Below, in pieces: positions 61,723 through 64,000 of a stretch of DNA of 64,000 nucleotides. Source of the stretch: Aedes albopictus (Eukaryota; Arthropoda; Insecta; Diptera; Culicidae). The stretch covers positions 458,423,004 to 458,487,003 of the forward strand of contig NC_085137.1 in assembly GCF_035046485.1 (NCBI RefSeq), given 5' to 3'. The notes below the pieces were generated by a model. It made no database searches. It saw only the letters and a program-made list of their open reading frames with translations, and was not told the DNA's origin. The first letter of the stretch is position 1. Each line of letters opens with the position of its first letter. Both the position numbers and the translations under genes were made by a program.

Positions 61723-63839
61723 TATGTTAGAAGATGACAAACTGAAGGCGCTGAAGAAAACTATCGGACAAACTGTTGTAATCCCTCAGTACATCCCGCA
61801 TACCCTTATTTCAAACGCCTCAATAAACGACAGTCGAGCCGGCAGGCAGGCAGGCAGGCAGCTGATTTATTTACTATGAAATCAACTTTCTGTGTCAATG
61901 CTATCGAGACACTTCCACCTTCCTCCAATTCTGCGAAACGCAACGCAACTCGTTGGCGCTGCAATGACTACAATAACAACAGCTGTCCGTCCCGAGCTGG
62001 AGCTGCGTTCATTCGCTACGCATATCATTATCAGAGGCAATCATCACCGTACCGCCGCGTTCAAAAGCACGCGCACGTCAAGTGTGTTGTGACGTCGGCG
62101 TGAGCGAGCTAAACCACCCCCGTCCTTCCTCGTGCGCGCACGCAAGTGTCAAACAGCACAAATTACTTCACACTTTCTGAGTGCGCGCCCGCACGGTCTC
62201 CTCAACAGCCTCAACGATCGCCGCAATCGATTGGAACAGTTTGGCTGCGGGTGCATCGATTTAGCATTGAGCGACCAATCATGCATGTAATGCACACCCA
62301 TCGTCCGTCCGTACGCGCATTTCATCACCAACAGTCACCTCCGCTGACTACCAACTCTGTGCGCGCCTCTTCTAGTAGCCAGGTAGTGGACGATCAATCG
62401 GTCGATCGGGTTTTGGTAAATCCGATTGCGTCAATTTCACACCTGGATGACTCAAAGCGTACCAGCCAGCGCGCGATTGCCACCGCGTGCTGCGGTACTG
62501 TTATTATGCTAATGCACCTTTTTTGGTATGCAATTCCGATGGACGACATGCTGCGTAGAATGCAACAGCGTGACCTTGGGAGATTGGTCAATCCGGGGCG
62601 GCGGACGACGGAAAGTTTGTCGGTATGGTTGATTATGAATTGCCACGTACAACTGTAGGTGGTGGCGACGCAGATCGTAGTTGTTGTGGTAATGCAAAGA
62701 AAGTGCTATGTTCCTGCAAGGACGTGGCCAGTGCAACGCCAAGGACGTATGCAAATCCGTGTCTGCTTTCTTCCAACAATGTGATGATGAAATTGCTGCG
62801 TAAACTGCGTAATAATATTCATTAAGTACTACATCCTCCCGTGCAACATAAGCCTGCCTCCGTCTCTATCTGCTACCATGCACATGATTTATGTATGCTT
62901 TTTGGCTTTTTGGATAATATTAACGCCGTGGAATCGAGTTGAACACTGTAGAACAAATAGCTCTGTTTTTCGAACAAAAAGCGTCAAGGGCTTGACCATC
63001 AGTCCTATTAAAAAATGCACAATCATGGTTGCAGGTAGAAACAGTGGCAGTGTTCATTATATGTTTAAAAATTACAACAGAAGTTCTTCGAATGCCGAAT
63101 AGAGATGGAATGCCTCGTTAACAGTAAACTAGACCAGTTCAGTTACGTTCAACTAGAACCAAATGTGCCGTAGCTTCAAATCCACGAAAACCTCACCACG
63201 ACGAGCACGTTCACGTTCTTTCTAGAGACTCTAGAGTAGATTTGTTGCCAGTTGAACTCATTCATTATATCTACACCTAATGTCGCGCGATCGCGATCAC
63301 GGCGCTGGCACTGCACCACATGAGGCAATCTACCTAACAAACGCGGCGGCGGCGCGACAGTCAGTGCCGGCCGCCACTGTTGTTGTCGTTTTGATGTTGC
63401 ATCAAGGTCGAACCAGCAGCGCAGCGCTTTACGTTTTTGTCGACAATAACAACTTAGTTGCTCGGGAAAATGGGGGAAGTCATTTGTGCGGTGCGATCGG
63501 TGGTAGGCAACTCTAAATTTGGAGTTTGTGAGGACATTACGTTTCTTAGATGCAATAAGCTGAAACATGCAGCTCAAATTTACAGTGTCGTCCGTTCTCT
63601 TGTGGATTAAGTAGGTCCAAGCATCTGATTGTTACTTCAACATTAATAAAATATATAATTATATTGAGAAGCTTTGGTAAAGTTTAAGAAACCAGGAACG
63701 GGGTTTTTCTCTCTACGGTTCGATCCATGTTGGTGGGAACTGAAATCAATGTCCCATTGAATTAAGCAGGGACCAAGTTCATGATCTTCAAAACTATCGG
63801 GTATCTTAATTTTCACACAAAACTTTATTTTTATCTGAG
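61723..63839. other. Unique DNA, partly CG-rich, no gene recognised
   Basis: A CAGGCAGGCAGGCAGGCAG run is at about 61843. CG-rich patches lie at about 61940-62720 and 63270-63540. The longest frame (62146-62658, plus) has no recognisable domain and competes with frames on the other strand. Nothing firm can be called. Confidence 0.35.
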
Positions 63840-64000
63840 TTTTTGATATTTTTAGGAAAAAAATAAAAAAGAAGCAAAATATAATGATATAGAAGGTATA
63901 CGATAGAGAAGGAAATATAGTTAGATAAAAGATATTAGAAATAACGCAGGAGACATAATGAAAGAAAGATGAAAATATATTATGAAAAATAGAAAACAGA
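63840..64000. repeat. AG-rich degenerate repeat at the window edge
   Basis: GAAGCAAAATATAATGATAT, AGAAGGTATACGATAGAG and AGAAAACAGA-like sequence, of the same style as 59341-59700. It runs off the window. Confidence 0.45.

Noticed and set aside
62146..62658. 170-codon frame on the plus strand
   Set aside because: No recognisable motif, His/Arg/Ser-rich composition, and overlapping frames on the other strand. It cannot be excluded as an exon but cannot be supported.

Overview
The window looks like gene-poor chromosomal DNA from a culicine mosquito, most likely Aedes. The grounds are AT-rich DNA packed with tandem repeats and small inverted-repeat elements, an RTE-clade retrotransposon nested in a Jockey/CR1-like one, insect-type tRNA-Asn genes, and no host protein gene that I can recognise. 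The species call is inference; I could run no search.

Layout. 0-3.1 kb: an old, decayed 24-bp repeat field carrying five small inverted-repeat elements, one with a tRNA-like core. 4.0-6.5 kb: homogeneous 23-bp array A (two HindIII hexamers per unit). 6.5-16.9 kb: mostly unique DNA with one CCCGGG-ended element, a degenerate ~150-bp tandem repeat, a C-rich degenerate repeat and tRNA-Asn copy 1. 16.9-23.0 kb: 23-bp array B (two EcoRI hexamers per unit), 6 kb long. 23-27 kb: unique DNA, tRNA-Asn copy 2 and a tRNA-like SINE fragment. 27.1-37.4 kb: a 9-bp array broken by a ~9 kb Jockey/CR1-like LINE, itself interrupted by a 3.2 kb RTE with a perfect 14-bp target duplication. 37.4-42.5 kb: CTCACT/AGTGAG-rich degenerate repeats with ~370-bp duplications and two foldback elements. 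43.6-46.6 kb: 23-bp array C in two blocks (a third lies at 41.1-41.6 kb), with a tRNA-Asn 5' half at 44.94 kb. 47.6 kb: tRNA-Asn copy 3. 50-57 kb: TA-flanked and CCCGGG-ended elements, one nested in the other, plus a good candidate core promoter at 52.97-53.03 kb. 60.8-61.7 kb: a 7-bp array. The rest is unique intergenic or intronic DNA.

The only protein-coding regions I can support belong to the two retrotransposons, all on the minus strand. The LINE has ORF1 (PHD-like finger, very long asparagine tract, conserved C-terminus) and ORF2 (endonuclease plus reverse transcriptase). ORF2 lies in the -1 frame, has no early ATG, and is preceded by an in-frame A AAU UUU heptamer six bases before the ORF1 stop, which suggests ORF1-ORF2 fusion by -1 frameshifting. 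The RTE frame is open for about 1,000 codons apart from one TGA.

The most unusual structural signal is that three sequence-unrelated arrays (A, B, C) share an exact 23-bp period, and each unit is a 7-bp inverted repeat, a 3- or 5-base spacer and a short linker. A and B also both show a 368-bp (16-unit) higher-order repeat.
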